This document shows, piece after piece, positions 1-8,714 of a stretch of 64,000 nt of DNA. Position 1 is the stretch's first letter. Each line of letters begins with the position of its first letter. The stretch covers positions 434,001-498,000 of the forward strand of contig JAAVJQ010000001.1 of the NCBI GenBank assembly GCA_012038135.1. Direction: 5' to 3'. A program made the translations under genes and the position numbers. The notes under the pieces were generated by a model. It made no database searches. It had not been told where the DNA came from and saw only the letters and a program-made list of their open reading frames with translations. This DNA comes from Salinimicrobium nanhaiense. Its GTDB lineage: Bacteria > Bacteroidota > Bacteroidia > Flavobacteriales > Flavobacteriaceae.

Positions 1-189
1 ACAGCAAGAAACTTTAATCCGGTGATGTGTGGTGCGGCGACGATCACAGTGGCCGAGGTGGAGGAGCTTGTAGAGCCGGGAGAACTCGATCCCAACCAGA
101 TCCACATTCCCGGAATTTTTGTACAAAGAATTTTCCGGGGGAAAGATTATGAGAAGAGAATTGAGCAACGAACTGTTAGACAAAAATAA
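1..189 (+). CDS. scoA: 3-oxoacid CoA-transferase subunit A (C-terminal part)
   Basis: The reading frame is open from the window start and stops at TAA 187-189, leaving about 62 C-terminal residues. The stretch ending in IHIPGIFVQRIF resembles the C-terminus of the alpha subunit of succinyl-CoA:3-ketoacid CoA-transferase, which activates acetoacetate with CoA from succinyl-CoA in the cytosol. The assignment is supported by scoB 450 bp downstream on the same strand. These two subunits are normally encoded back to back, so the gap filled by a small unrelated gene is unusual. The N-terminus and start lie outside the window. Confidence 0.88.
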   Translation, partial: TARNFNPVMCGAATITVAEVEELVEPGELDPNQIHIPGIFVQRIFRGKDYEKRIEQRTVRQK

Positions 190-203
190 TTTGAGAATGA
201 GAT

Positions 204-637
204 AATTTGAAGATTTGAAAATATAAAGAACAATAAAATGAGAGATGATAAAGAGAATTTGATAGTGAACAAAACATTTGATTTTGCACTTGAGACAATT
301 GATTTCACTGAAAAATTGAGGTCACTCCACAAATATGAAATGTCCTCTCAGTTGTTTAGAAGTGGAACTTCAATTGGCGCAAATATTTGGGAAGCACAGA
401 ATGCTGAAAGTAATGCTGACTTTATTCATAAATTTAAAATAGCGGCAAAAGAGGCTGATGAAACCAATTATTGGCTCCGGCTTTGTAAAGCTTCTCCTCA
501 TTACCCAGACCCTAAAGCGGAATTATTTTCCGAACTTCAATCTATATCCCGAATTACATCTAAAATAATTAGTTCAAGCAAAAAACAGAGAGGATAAAAA
601 ATCATCTTCAAATTTTCAAATTCACAAATCTTCAAAT
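204..637. repeat. Inverted repeats flanking the four-helix-bundle gene
   Basis: ATTTGAAGATTT at 205-216 has a perfect 12-bp inverted partner AAATCTTCAAAT at 626-637. A second AATTTGAAAATTTGAAGAT-like segment in inverted orientation lies at 604-622. The repeats bracket the 119-residue gene and sit exactly in the scoA-scoB gap. The arrangement is read directly from the sequence. Mobility of the bracketed unit is an inference. Confidence 0.7.
238..597 (+). CDS. Four-helix-bundle protein (S23/IVP family, TIGR02436-like)
   Basis: A 119-residue soluble, largely helical protein. The central segment SSQLFRSGTSIGANIWEAQ matches the signature of the four-helix-bundle family first known from intervening sequences of 23S rRNA genes and related to the Avd accessory protein of diversity-generating retroelements. 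Family function as a free-standing gene is not established; a nucleic-acid-binding oligomer is plausible. The gene is AT-rich compared with scoA and scoB, which it separates, and is flanked by short inverted repeats. No reverse transcriptase or rRNA gene is present here, so a retroelement role is not supported by the window. Confidence 0.85.
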   Translation: MRDDKENLIVNKTFDFALETIDFTEKLRSLHKYEMSSQLFRSGTSIGANIWEAQNAESNADFIHKFKIAAKEADETNYWLRLCKASPHYPDPKAELFSELQSISRITSKIISSSKKQRG

Positions 638-639
638 CA

Positions 640-1293
640 ATGTTAGATAAAAACGGAATTGCAAAACGCATAGCAAGAGAAGTCAAAGACGGATATTACG
701 TCAACCTGGGGATTGGTATTCCCACCCTGGTAGCGAATTTTGTTCGCGATGATATAGAAGTAGACTTTCAAAGTGAAAACGGAATCCTTGGAATGGGACC
801 TTTTCCATTTGAAGGCGAAGAAGATCCAGATCTTATCAACGCGGGAAAACAGACCATCACCGCCTTACCGGGGGCAAGTTTTTTTGATTCGGCTATGAGC
901 TTTGGGATGATACGGGGGCAGCATGTGGATCTAACTATTTTGGGCGCTATGGAAGTAGCGGAGAACGGTGATATAGCCAACTGGAAAATTCCTGGGAAAA
1001 TGGTGAAAGGAATGGGCGGCGCAATGGACCTTGTTGCCAGCGCCGAAAATATCATCGTGGCCATGATGCACACGAATCGCGAAGGAGAATCGAAACTTTT
1101 AAAGCGTTGCACTCTTCCGCTCACAGGCGTGGGATGCGTGAAAAAGGTGGTAACTAACCTTGCGGTGCTGGAAGTGACCGAAAATGGCTTTAGACTACTT
1201 GAAAGAGCTCCCGGAATTAGTGTAGAGGAAATTCAAAATGCTACCGAAGGGAAATTGATCGTGGAAGGAGATATTCCGGAGATGGCGATATAA
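640..1293 (+). CDS. scoB: 3-oxoacid CoA-transferase subunit B
   Basis: 217 residues, the usual length for the beta subunit of succinyl-CoA:3-ketoacid CoA-transferase. The segment QSENGILGMGP contains Glu46, the expected catalytic glutamate that carries CoA as a thioester. It is preceded by the glycine-rich loop GIGIPTLVANF and followed by the conserved segment WKIPGKMVKGMGGAMDLV. With ScoA it converts acetoacetate plus succinyl-CoA to acetoacetyl-CoA and succinate. The ATG at 640 is the first in frame and lies just after the inverted repeat, so the start region may have been rebuilt when the upstream gene arrived. Confidence in family is high; substrate preference is inferred. Confidence 0.94.
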   Translation: MLDKNGIAKRIAREVKDGYYVNLGIGIPTLVANFVRDDIEVDFQSENGILGMGPFPFEGEEDPDLINAGKQTITALPGASFFDSAMSFGMIRGQHVDLTILGAMEVAENGDIANWKIPGKMVKGMGGAMDLVASAENIIVAMMHTNREGESKLLKRCTLPLTGVGCVKKVVTNLAVLEVTENGFRLLERAPGISVEEIQNATEGKLIVEGDIPEMAI

Positions 1294-1422
1294 GAACCAG
1301 GAGTTAACCCTTTCAGCGGTTCTTAACCCTGAAAGCGGTTGATTCCACAGGAACCCGCTTTCGGGGCCCTAAGCCGCCGAAAGGGGTGGATAAAACATAA
1401 CCCTTTCAACGGTTCAGTAAAG
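1294..1422. repeat. Short palindromic repeats between convergent genes
   Basis: This spacer holds three variants of one word: AACCCTTTCAGCGGTT near 1308, AACCCTGAAAGCGGTT near 1326 and AACCCTTTCAACGGTT near 1400. A further CTTTCGG/CCGAAAG inverted pair lies between the second and third. The words can fold with each other and may terminate scoB and the convergent gene. Related CGGTT/AACCG words recur near 58369 and 59740. No coding potential was seen. Confidence 0.6.
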
Positions 1423-1785
1423 TTAATCCAAAATCGATGTCGAATTCTTATCCAGGTTAACCAAAAAGTCCAGAGCTTCGTTTAGAGGCATTACTTTTCC
1501 GCGGGAATTCACCTGGGAGAAGTAATCGTGCCATCCCGCTTCATTGATGCCTTTTTCAAACTGCTCTACTGCTTCCAGAGAAGGTAATTTCCATAGTGCC
1601 ATGTATCTGTAATCACTGCGGTATGGAGTATGTTCGTCATTCATTGCCCAGCCAAGATTTTCAATGCCGCCGCGACTCATTTCTGTAATGGCATTGTTCA
1701 CCTGGTTCAAATAAGAACGACGTTCCTCTTTAGAAAGATCCATCCATTTATCGGTTACATTCCACTGTTCTACGTATAAATACAT
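1423..1785 (-). CDS. DUF6616-like conserved protein
   Basis: About 120 residues, soluble, with no signal peptide. The start MYLYVEQWN (ATG at 1785) is preferred over an upstream ATG at 1821 because the protein then begins directly with the predicted first beta strand. Segments such as YRYMALWKLPSLEAVEQFEKGI suggest a dimeric alpha/beta ferredoxin-like barrel, as in EthD or NIPSNAP-type proteins. I recall similar proteins being placed in DUF6616, but not with certainty. No catalytic residues are evident and the neighbours give no functional clue; it faces scoB tail to tail. Confidence 0.7.
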   Translation of the reverse strand: MYLYVEQWNVTDKWMDLSKEERRSYLNQVNNAITEMSRGGIENLGWAMNDEHTPYRSDYRYMALWKLPSLEAVEQFEKGINEAGWHDYFSQVNSRGKVMPLNEALDFLVNLDKNSTSILD

Positions 1786-1917
1786 ATTGTACTTTTTTTG
1801 GTTAAACATGCAAAGCTTCAAAAAATCACATCTAAAAATGTCATTTTTGCCAACCTTTCAATAAATATAATAAAAACTTGAGAAGCAGCAGGATAAATAA
1901 CAAATCCTTAAGGTATG

Positions 1918-2631
1918 CTAAACCGAAAGCAGTTCATCTTCTTCCAGAAGTGGTTCCTGCCGCAGTTTGAGTATTACCTGTGCAATAGCCACAACATCTC
2001 TTTCACAGTAGCGAATAATACGGTCCAGATCATTTTCATTGTAATAGACATTTCGGACTTCGCTGCCATCGATATCTTCCTTGGGAGAAGGAATTCCCAG
2101 CACATTACAAAGCAATTTGAGAGAGGTGAAATGTTTGTAATCGCCAAATTTCCATAGCTCCAGGGTGTCCAGGTGTGGGACTTCCCAGGGCTTCTTTCCA
2201 AAAAGGTTTAGTTTATTCGGAAGCTCAAGGTTATGAATGAGCATACGGCGGGCGATGTATGGGAAGTCGAATTCTTTCCCGTTATGCGCGCAAAGCAAAT
2301 GTTGTGGTCTTGCAAAATGCCCGTCCAGTAAATTTCTGAAATCCTGTAACAGCTGTTTTTCTTCCCCGTGAAAAGTAGTAGTTCTAAACGTTCTTTTCTC
2401 TCCCTGAAAAGCAAAATGACCTACAGAGATACAAACGATCTTTCCGAATTCTGCCCAGATGCCAGCCCGGTCATAAAATTCGGCAGGAGTGAACTCTTCC
2501 TTTCGCTGATATTGGGATTTATGCTCCCATAGCTTTTGCTTTTCTTCTGAAAGTTCGCTGAAATCGGCATTTTCGGGTACTGTTTCAATATCAAGGAACA
2601 GCAGGTTCTTTAAGGCTACTTTTTTGATCAT
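1918..2631 (-). CDS. DnaQ-like 3'-5' exonuclease (PolB-exonuclease related)
   Basis: 237 residues with the three exonuclease motifs of the DEDD superfamily in order. Exo I is LFLDIETVP (Asp14, Glu16), Exo II is HNGKEFDFP (Asp122) and Exo III is YCERDVVAI (Tyr208, Asp212), the DEDDy form. These acidic residues bind two metal ions that hydrolyse DNA from the 3' end. The family resembles the stand-alone exonucleases related to the proofreading domain of B-family polymerases; no polymerase domain is attached. Its start overlaps the 3' end of the upstream serine hydrolase gene by 41 bp, suggesting co-transcription. The physiological role is unknown, with DNA repair likely. Confidence 0.88.
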   Translation of the reverse strand: MIKKVALKNLLFLDIETVPENADFSELSEEKQKLWEHKSQYQRKEEFTPAEFYDRAGIWAEFGKIVCISVGHFAFQGEKRTFRTTTFHGEEKQLLQDFRNLLDGHFARPQHLLCAHNGKEFDFPYIARRMLIHNLELPNKLNLFGKKPWEVPHLDTLELWKFGDYKHFTSLKLLCNVLGIPSPKEDIDGSEVRNVYYNENDLDRIIRYCERDVVAIAQVILKLRQEPLLEEDELLSV

Positions 2632-3769
2632 TCAGGGAAAGCATTTTTAACACCTCCTCAAGATAAAAATAAAAATCTTTGGGATGTTCCTTATCATCGG
2701 GAACTTTGCCGCCTTCTTTTCCCAGCCTAACGATGATCACATCTTCCTGCGGCAGCACAATTACATACTGACCTAAAATTCCGCGGAAATAAAATACTTC
2801 TGAAGTAAGATCAGGCTCTAACCAGATCCCCAATCCGTAATGCGGATAATCCTCCAGCTGCGGCCGGATGGATTCTGTGACGTAAGTGGAGTCCAGCACT
2901 TGTTTACCATTCCACTTGCCGAAGTCATTATATAATTTTCCGAGGCGGGCAAAATCCCGGACGTTTGAAGCGATGCAGCAATAGGCCTTCTCCATTCCAC
3001 TTTCGAAACTATCGAGTTGCCATAGTGCATTATTTTCCATCCCCAGGGGTTTCCAGAAACTTTGACTGAGATATTCAGAAAGGGTCATTCCTGTTGCTTT
3101 TTCCAGCACCATGGCAAGCAACTGCGTATTCCCGCTGAGGTATTTGAATTCCTCTCCGGGTTCTTCCACAACCTTAAGATCCAGGACCATGTCCCGTATG
3201 TTGTCATCAAGATACGCTCTTATCGTCATGGAAAAAGGATTGTAATAATTCTCATCCCAGTTAAGTCCCGAAGACATAGAGACGAGGTGCCTTAAAGTAA
3301 GGCGCTCATCGAAATGCGAAAAGAAATCTACTACCGGTTGATCAAGGCTTTCTATATGCCCATCCATAATCGCTTTTCCAAGCAGGGCTGCGACCACACT
3401 TTTAGCCATGGAAAACGAATTGGTCCTGGAATCGGGACCATAATCCCCATCATAGGATTCATACCAGATGCTGTCATTTTTGATGATGAGAAAAGCAACT
3501 GTGCCTGCATTTTCATTTTTTTCCTGTAAAGCCGGCGTGAGTTTAGAATTGTTATACTCTGAATGTTCCGGCCATGGCTGTGCTTTTCCCGCTTCGATCC
3601 TGCGATTGTCAAAATTCACATGGTCGTCAATATGCGCAGTAACATAGCCTTGAAAATAAGTAGTTTGAATGCCTTTAAAGATATAGTCAAAATTAAACAG
3701 GTAGATCAAACCTATGGCCAAAGCCAAAAAAATCAGGGTGCCCAAAATGCCTTTTTTGAGACCTCTCAT
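2591..3769 (-). CDS. Membrane-anchored serine hydrolase (beta-lactamase/PBP4* family)
   Basis: 392 residues. One hydrophobic segment at about residues 8-26 acts as an N-terminal anchor or uncleaved signal, placing the enzyme in the periplasm. The catalytic signature SMAK (Ser120, Lys123) is followed by HLVSMSSGLNWDE and YLSGN around Tyr210, as in class C-like esterases and D-aminopeptidases. True beta-lactamase activity is not implied, as this family mostly hydrolyses esters or D-amino-acid peptides. The ATG overlaps the stop of the upstream alkyltransferase gene by four bases (ATGA), so translation is probably coupled. Substrate unknown. Confidence 0.86.
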   Translation of the reverse strand: MRGLKKGILGTLIFLALAIGLIYLFNFDYIFKGIQTTYFQGYVTAHIDDHVNFDNRRIEAGKAQPWPEHSEYNNSKLTPALQEKNENAGTVAFLIIKNDSIWYESYDGDYGPDSRTNSFSMAKSVVAALLGKAIMDGHIESLDQPVVDFFSHFDERLTLRHLVSMSSGLNWDENYYNPFSMTIRAYLDDNIRDMVLDLKVVEEPGEEFKYLSGNTQLLAMVLEKATGMTLSEYLSQSFWKPLGMENNALWQLDSFESGMEKAYCCIASNVRDFARLGKLYNDFGKWNGKQVLDSTYVTESIRPQLEDYPHYGLGIWLEPDLTSEVFYFRGILGQYVIVLPQEDVIIVRLGKEGGKVPDDKEHPKDFYFYLEEVLKMLSLNDQKSSLKEPAVP

Positions 3770-4242
3770 GGGAACAGGCTTTGTTGCTTTTCCTGCTGCT
3801 CATGCTCAAGCAGCCACTTCTTTCTCCAAAGTCCGCCGGCGTAGCCGGTCAAAGATCCGTCGCTGCCAATAACCCGGTGACAGGGAATTAAAATCCACAG
3901 CGGATTCTTTCCGTTTGCTGCTGCCACAGCACGAATAGCCAACGGATCGCCGATTTCTTTTGAAAGTTCCATGTATGACGCCGTTCTCCCGTATGGAATG
4001 TTCAAAAGTGCCTGCCATACTTTTTTCTGAAATTCTGTCCCCTGCGGATTCAGCTTCAGGTTAAATTCTTTCCGTTGTCCCGCAAAATATTCTTCCAGTT
4101 GTTCGATAGCTTCAGTAAATTCGGGAGCAGGCGTGGGAGTGGATGAACCTTCTTCGTCGGTAAGGATAAACTTAGATATTCCGGAGGCATCCCCTTCCAG
4201 AATTGCACTTCCCAGGGGGGTTTTTAAGAAAGCTTTATTCAT
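3766..4242 (-). CDS. Methylated-DNA-[protein]-cysteine S-methyltransferase
   Basis: 158 residues. It has the alkyl-acceptor motif IPCHRVIG with Cys121 and the downstream GYAGGLWRKKWLLEHE segment of Ogt/MGMT proteins. The preceding GTEFQKKVWQALLNIPYGRTASY carries the DNA-binding helix-turn-helix with its arginine finger region. The protein removes methyl groups from O6-methylguanine by suicide transfer to the cysteine. The length equals a minimal Ogt, with no Ada regulatory domain. It overlaps the CNNM gene by 8 bp upstream and the serine hydrolase by 4 bp downstream, so the three are likely one transcript. Confidence 0.95.
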   Translation of the reverse strand: MNKAFLKTPLGSAILEGDASGISKFILTDEEGSSTPTPAPEFTEAIEQLEEYFAGQRKEFNLKLNPQGTEFQKKVWQALLNIPYGRTASYMELSKEIGDPLAIRAVAAANGKNPLWILIPCHRVIGSDGSLTGYAGGLWRKKWLLEHEQQEKQQSLFP

Positions 4243-5326
4243 CCCGTTTCTTTCTATCTTCAGTTTGATCCTGTTTTAGAAGGCCTAATTTTTTGGCTCT
4301 TTTCTCCCAGTTTTGACGTGCCAGGACCTGCATGTCTTCCACATTATCGCTCTCATCCATAATTTCGAGACCCATAAGTGTTTCTATAATATCTTCCATG
4401 GTGACAAGGCCAATGGTATTGCCATAATGATCCACCACCATGGCCAGGTGGGTCCTTTCTTTGATGAACCGTTCAAAGAGGTCGGGAATGGGAGTGTCTT
4501 CAGAAGTTATGGGGATATCCCTTTTTAAGATCTTGAGTGGTTCGGATCCTTTTTGATCCAGCATCTCTTCCAGAACATCATCCTTAAGTACAAACCCTGT
4601 GATGTTATTGTGCTTCTTGTGATAAACAGGGATACGGGAAAATTTCAGGTTGCGATGTTCCCGGTGAAACTGTTCAATAGTTATATCTTCATCTTCAATC
4701 ACCGCCACAGAGAAAGGGGTCATCACATCTTTGGCCTTGACTTTCTTAAAGATCAGCATGTTCTTGATCACAGTAGTTTCCTGTTCTTCAAAAACTCCTT
4801 CTTCTTCAGCTACATCGGTGATGGCAAGGAATTCTTCCCTGCTCATGGAATTTACGTGAGCAGATTTCCCTATAAGGCGGGTGGTAAGCAACATCAACCA
4901 TAGAATTCCGGTATATTTAAGTGGCAGCACAAAGATGGTGAGTGTTTTAGCAGTAAAATTCCCCAGGGATTTCCAGTAAGTGGCACCTATGGTCTTCGGA
5001 ATAATTTCAGAAAGAATGAGAATGGCCAAAGTCATTACTGCCGACACTATTCCCACTGCGTTGCCACCATCTCCATAGACTTTTTCGGCCTGCACCCCCA
5101 CCAGGATCGCGCCCACCGTGTGAGCAATGGTGTTGATAGTGAGAATTGCTATAAGAGGTTTGTCAACATCCTGCTTGAATTTTGTCAGGGTGGTGGCATA
5201 AGCCTTTCCCTCGCGGGCTTTTATGCGAAGAAAGGAAGGAGTAAAACTCAGGAATGCTGCCTCCAGAATAGAACATAAAAAGGAGAAAAAAATTGAAATT
5301 GCAGCATAAAATATAAGTAACTCCAT
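4235..5326 (-). CDS. CNNM/DUF21 transmembrane protein with CBS pair (hemolysin-C/CorC-like)
   Basis: 363 residues. The N-terminal 140 residues contain about four hydrophobic segments, including the SFLRIKAREGKAYATTL loop typical of DUF21. A paired CBS domain follows (roughly 190-315, with MTPFSVAVIEDEDITIEQF and VVDHYGNTIGLVTMEDIIETLMG). Bacterial relatives such as CorB/CorC and MpfA are inner-membrane proteins involved in magnesium export, with CBS domains sensing Mg-ATP. The C-terminal CorC-HlyC domain present in longer relatives is missing or very short. The first gene of the three-gene overlapping set with the alkyltransferase and serine hydrolase, although these have no obvious shared job. 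Transport substrate is inferred only. Confidence 0.88.
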   Translation of the reverse strand: MELLIFYAAISIFFSFLCSILEAAFLSFTPSFLRIKAREGKAYATTLTKFKQDVDKPLIAILTINTIAHTVGAILVGVQAEKVYGDGGNAVGIVSAVMTLAILILSEIIPKTIGATYWKSLGNFTAKTLTIFVLPLKYTGILWLMLLTTRLIGKSAHVNSMSREEFLAITDVAEEEGVFEEQETTVIKNMLIFKKVKAKDVMTPFSVAVIEDEDITIEQFHREHRNLKFSRIPVYHKKHNNITGFVLKDDVLEEMLDQKGSEPLKILKRDIPITSEDTPIPDLFERFIKERTHLAMVVDHYGNTIGLVTMEDIIETLMGLEIMDESDNVEDMQVLARQNWEKRAKKLGLLKQDQTEDRKKRDE

Positions 5327-5348
5327 GTAGTGCCGTTAGATGTTGATA

Positions 5349-6329
5349 TTAAAACATGATCGAGACAAGATCATCTTCTGTAACCTTATTGAAATACTCC
5401 TTAAGATAGAATTGCTTAAGCTTTTCCCGTATTGCTTTCTCATCATGTCTAATGTTTTCCAAAGCCCTTTCAATAGGAGCAATGTCTTTAATATGGAAAA
5501 AGTCTCCGGTGATCCTCACATCTTTAATAATTCCGTTTGAAACATTCATGTTCATTTCTACCGTGCCGCCCGGAGTTCGTGCTCCCTGTTTGAACTCATA
5601 TTCGGGAGAATGGCCGTAGTTCCAGTCCCAGGTCGCATATTTCTCATCTCTTATCTTCTGGATGGCAGCAAGATCCTCTTCAGTAAATTCATAAAGCCGG
5701 GCATCTTTAAAACTACCGGTAATATGTTCCATCACCTTATTTGTAAACTCATCAAGAGAAATCTTTTCACGAAGGTGATCGCTGATGTTTGTCACCCTGT
5801 TAGGAACAGATTTCACTCCGCGGTCTTTATACTTTAGGGGATTGATCTTCAATGCACCGCTAACATCTTTCATTTCCGAAGAAAATAGCAAGGTCCCATG
5901 ATGAAGGACCTTGTTCTTGAATACATGCTCTGCATTACCCGAAAACTTTTTACCCTCAATAATGAGATCATTTCGTCCCTCAAATTTGGCATTTACTCCC
6001 AGCTCCTTCAGCACTGCGATTATTGGCAACGTATATCGCTCAAAATCTATCATTTCATAGTTGTCGCCGGTACGGGTAAAGGAAAAGTTGAGATTACCCA
6101 GGTCATGGTATACAGCGCCACCTCCCGAAAGTCGCCTTACAACCTTGATATTTTTCTCTTTCACATACTCATGGTTGATCTCGGCTAAGGTATTTTGATG
6201 TTTGCCTACAATAATAGCGTTATCATTTCGCCACAGCATAAAACAATCCTCTTTGATGTGCTTAAAGATGTATTCATCTGTCGCAATATTGAAGTAAGGA
6301 TCTGTGGAGTGATGATTAATGCAAAGCAT
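5349..6329 (-). CDS. lplA: Lipoate-protein ligase
   Basis: 326 residues. It shows the lipoate ligase signature RRLSGGGAVYHD (residues 65-76) and a second conserved segment GKKFSGNAEH with the candidate substrate-binding Lys128. The C-terminal accessory domain (about 245-326) is present, as in E. coli LplA. The enzyme adenylates free lipoate and transfers it to lysines of E2 subunits and GcvH in the cytosol. It lies 22 bp upstream of the CNNM gene in the same orientation and is divergent from the peptidase at 6483. The ATG at 6329 (MLCINHHSTDPYFN) gives the usual N-terminus. Confidence 0.93.
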   Translation of the reverse strand: MLCINHHSTDPYFNIATDEYIFKHIKEDCFMLWRNDNAIIVGKHQNTLAEINHEYVKEKNIKVVRRLSGGGAVYHDLGNLNFSFTRTGDNYEMIDFERYTLPIIAVLKELGVNAKFEGRNDLIIEGKKFSGNAEHVFKNKVLHHGTLLFSSEMKDVSGALKINPLKYKDRGVKSVPNRVTNISDHLREKISLDEFTNKVMEHITGSFKDARLYEFTEEDLAAIQKIRDEKYATWDWNYGHSPEYEFKQGARTPGGTVEMNMNVSNGIIKDVRITGDFFHIKDIAPIERALENIRHDEKAIREKLKQFYLKEYFNKVTEDDLVSIMF

Positions 6330-6482
6330 TTTGCTGAATTTTATGCTATCAAAAATAAGAAAGCAAACACGGAAAGTTCATAAAAGAGCATTAATTCTGA
6401 AGCTTTTGAAGCCTTTAGATCAATTATTTCTTACAAAACTGCATTTGCGTATCTTGTAGGCACAAGAAATTACTGAAGCCAC

Positions 6483-8648
6483 ATGAAAAAATTACCTTTA
6501 TTGACAATCGCTTTTCTGCTGCTTTTCCTTTCCTCCCGGGCCCAGGACAGTACAACACAAATTACTGCGGAAGATTATAAACGTGCGACGAAATTCCTGA
6601 ATTTCAATACCAATTCCCTGGTGGACAGGGCAAATGTTAGACCGGTCTGGTTAGAAGATGGCCGCTTTTGGTATAGGATAAATACTGCTGAAGGAACAGA
6701 ATATGTCCTGGTAGATCCAAAAACCGGAAAAAAGAAGACTGCTGCTTCGAGAGCAGAACTTTTGCCTAAACAAAATATTGAGTCTCCTGAAGTTTCCCGC
6801 AATGAAATACTTTCTCCCGACGCAAAGAAGGTGGTTTTTATCAAAGACTGGAATCTTTGGCTGCGGAATTTAGAAACCGGAGAAGAAAGACAACTCACTA
6901 CAGATGGGGAAGAGAACTTTGGCTATGCTACAGATAATGCAGGTTGGAGAAAGAGTGACCGACCGATTGTTTTGTGGTCTCCGGATTCCAAAAAAATTGC
7001 CACGTATAAACAAGATCAGCGGCATATAAGCGACATGTATCTGGTGGAAACCAAAGTAGGAGCGCCAAAATTGCAACAGTGGAAATATCCCCTGCCCGAG
7101 GATGAAAAAGTGATCCAGATCCACCGGGTGATCGTGGAAGTTGATGAGCCAAAGGTGATAGAACTGGACGTGGAGGCAGATCCACGTCGTGGTACCTTGT
7201 GTGACGATATTTCCTGTAGCGGAGCATTTGATGATAATTATTGGAATGAAGACGCAACAAAACTTGCTTTTGTTTCTACTTCGCGCGACCACAAAGAGGC
7301 AAAACTTCAAATTGCCGATGCTTCTAGCGGGGAGGTGAGAGAGATTTTTACTGAAACTGTAGAAACCCAATACGAGTCGGGGCAGGGGAGTATCAACTGG
7401 AGATATTTACCAAAGAGCAATGAGATCATTTGGTATTCTGAAAGAGATGGTTGGGGCCATTTATACCTTTATGATCTCAATTCAGGAAAACTAAAGCACC
7501 AGATCACCAGGGGAGATTTTGTGGTTACAGAACTGGTTCATGTGGATGAAGATAAACGCACGCTGTACTTCGAAGCCAACGGAATGGAAAAGAGCAGAGA
7601 TCCTTATTTTTCACATCTATACAAAGTAGATTTTAGCGGAAAAAACTTTAAGGTCCTAACTCCTGAAAATGCAAATCATAACATCTCTTTTTCACCGGAT
7701 CACAAATACTTTGTTGACAGCTACAGCACACCCACTACGCCTCCTGTAGCCGTTCTTCGTAACAGTAATGGAAAAGAAATAGCAGTCCTTGAAAAAGCAG
7801 ATATTACCCGCCTAAAAGCCACCGGCTGGAAAGCTCCGGAATCTATTACAGTAAAGTCGGCAGATGGGCAGTGGGATCTGAAGGGTCTCCTGTTTACCCC
7901 AACTCATTTGGATGAGAATAGAAAATACCCGGTAGTGAACTATGTATATCCCGGCCCGCAGGGAGGAAGTGTGGGCAGCCGTAATTTCTCGGCCGCCCGT
8001 AGCGATCATCAGGCTGTAGCCGAACTTGGATTTGTGGTGATATTGATCGACGGCTCCTGTAATCCCGGCCGCTCGAAAGCCTTTCATGATGCCTGCTACG
8101 GTGACATTTCCGGAAATACCCTGGAGGATCAAAAAGCGGGAATTCGCCAGCTGGCCGAAAAATATCCGTACATCGACGCGGAAAAGGTCGGGATCTGGGG
8201 ACATTCCGGTGGTGGATTTGCAGCGGCCGCGGCTATGTTCCGTCATCCGGAATTTTATTCCGTGGGAATTGCAGAATCAGGAAATCATGATAACCGAAAT
8301 TATGAAGATGACTGGGGAGAAAGATATATTGGGTTAATGACCATGGGACCGGATGGCGTAGATAATTACGATAAGCAGGCAAATCAGTTATATGCAGAGA
8401 ACCTGAAAGGAAAACTCCTGCTCGCTCACGGCGGACTCGACGATAACGTACCGCCTTATAACACTTACCTTGTAGTTGATGCTTTAATCAAGGCCAACAA
8501 AGATTTCGACCTGATCATTTTTCCAAATGCCCGCCATGGTTTTGGAGAAGATTCCTGGTACATGATGCGCCGTCGCTGGGATTATTTTGTAAAACACCTG
8601 TTGGGAGCTACTCCGCCGGAGAATTTTAAGATTGAACCGGTGCGATGA
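6483..8648 (+). CDS. S9 family peptidase, dipeptidyl peptidase IV type
   Basis: 721 residues. An N-terminal signal peptide ends around SSRAQ, so the enzyme is exported. Residues about 90-440 form the DPPIV-type beta-propeller (repeats such as VLWSPDSKKIATYK and WNEDATKLAFVSTSRD). The alpha/beta-hydrolase domain carries the nucleophile in GHSGGG (Ser575), the acid in HGGLDDNV (Asp653/654) and the base in NARHGF (His685). The family removes X-Pro or X-Ala dipeptides from peptide N-termini, typical of protein-degrading Bacteroidota. The gene stands alone, is divergent from lplA, and is followed by a strong hairpin at 8715-8747. Confidence 0.94.
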   Translation: MKKLPLLTIAFLLLFLSSRAQDSTTQITAEDYKRATKFLNFNTNSLVDRANVRPVWLEDGRFWYRINTAEGTEYVLVDPKTGKKKTAASRAELLPKQNIESPEVSRNEILSPDAKKVVFIKDWNLWLRNLETGEERQLTTDGEENFGYATDNAGWRKSDRPIVLWSPDSKKIATYKQDQRHISDMYLVETKVGAPKLQQWKYPLPEDEKVIQIHRVIVEVDEPKVIELDVEADPRRGTLCDDISCSGAFDDNYWNEDATKLAFVSTSRDHKEAKLQIADASSGEVREIFTETVETQYESGQGSINWRYLPKSNEIIWYSERDGWGHLYLYDLNSGKLKHQITRGDFVVTELVHVDEDKRTLYFEANGMEKSRDPYFSHLYKVDFSGKNFKVLTPENANHNISFSPDHKYFVDSYSTPTTPPVAVLRNSNGKEIAVLEKADITRLKATGWKAPESITVKSADGQWDLKGLLFTPTHLDENRKYPVVNYVYPGPQGGSVGSRNFSAARSDHQAVAELGFVVILIDGSCNPGRSKAFHDACYGDISGNTLEDQKAGIRQLAEKYPYIDAEKVGIWGHSGGGFAAAAAMFRHPEFYSVGIAESGNHDNRNYEDDWGERYIGLMTMGPDGVDNYDKQANQLYAENLKGKLLLAHGGLDDNVPPYNTYLVVDALIKANKDFDLIIFPNARHGFGEDSWYMMRRRWDYFVKHLLGATPPENFKIEPVR

Positions 8649-8660
8649 TGACATGATCTT

Positions 8661-8685
8661 CAAGGTTTTTAAAACCTTGTAGGTC
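8661..8685. repeat. GGTTTT/AAAACC palindromic word
   Basis: CAAGGTTTTTAAAACCTTG is a palindrome directly after the peptidase gene, continuing into TAGGTC. Nearly the same word occurs at 52600-52630 and a relative at 54605-54636. It is a dispersed intergenic element and not part of a gene. Confidence 0.65.
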
Positions 8686-8714
8686 TAACATAAGTTGGAG
8701 TCGGAAAAAAAATA

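Noticed and set aside
190..639. Diversity-generating retroelement or rRNA intervening sequence around the four-helix-bundle gene
   Set aside because: No reverse transcriptase, template/variable repeat pair or rRNA gene is present; only the Avd/S23-like protein is seen.
2591..3769. Beta-lactamase resistance gene
   Set aside because: The SxxK serine hydrolase fold is present, but the family is dominated by esterases and peptidases and there is no evidence for antibiotic hydrolysis.
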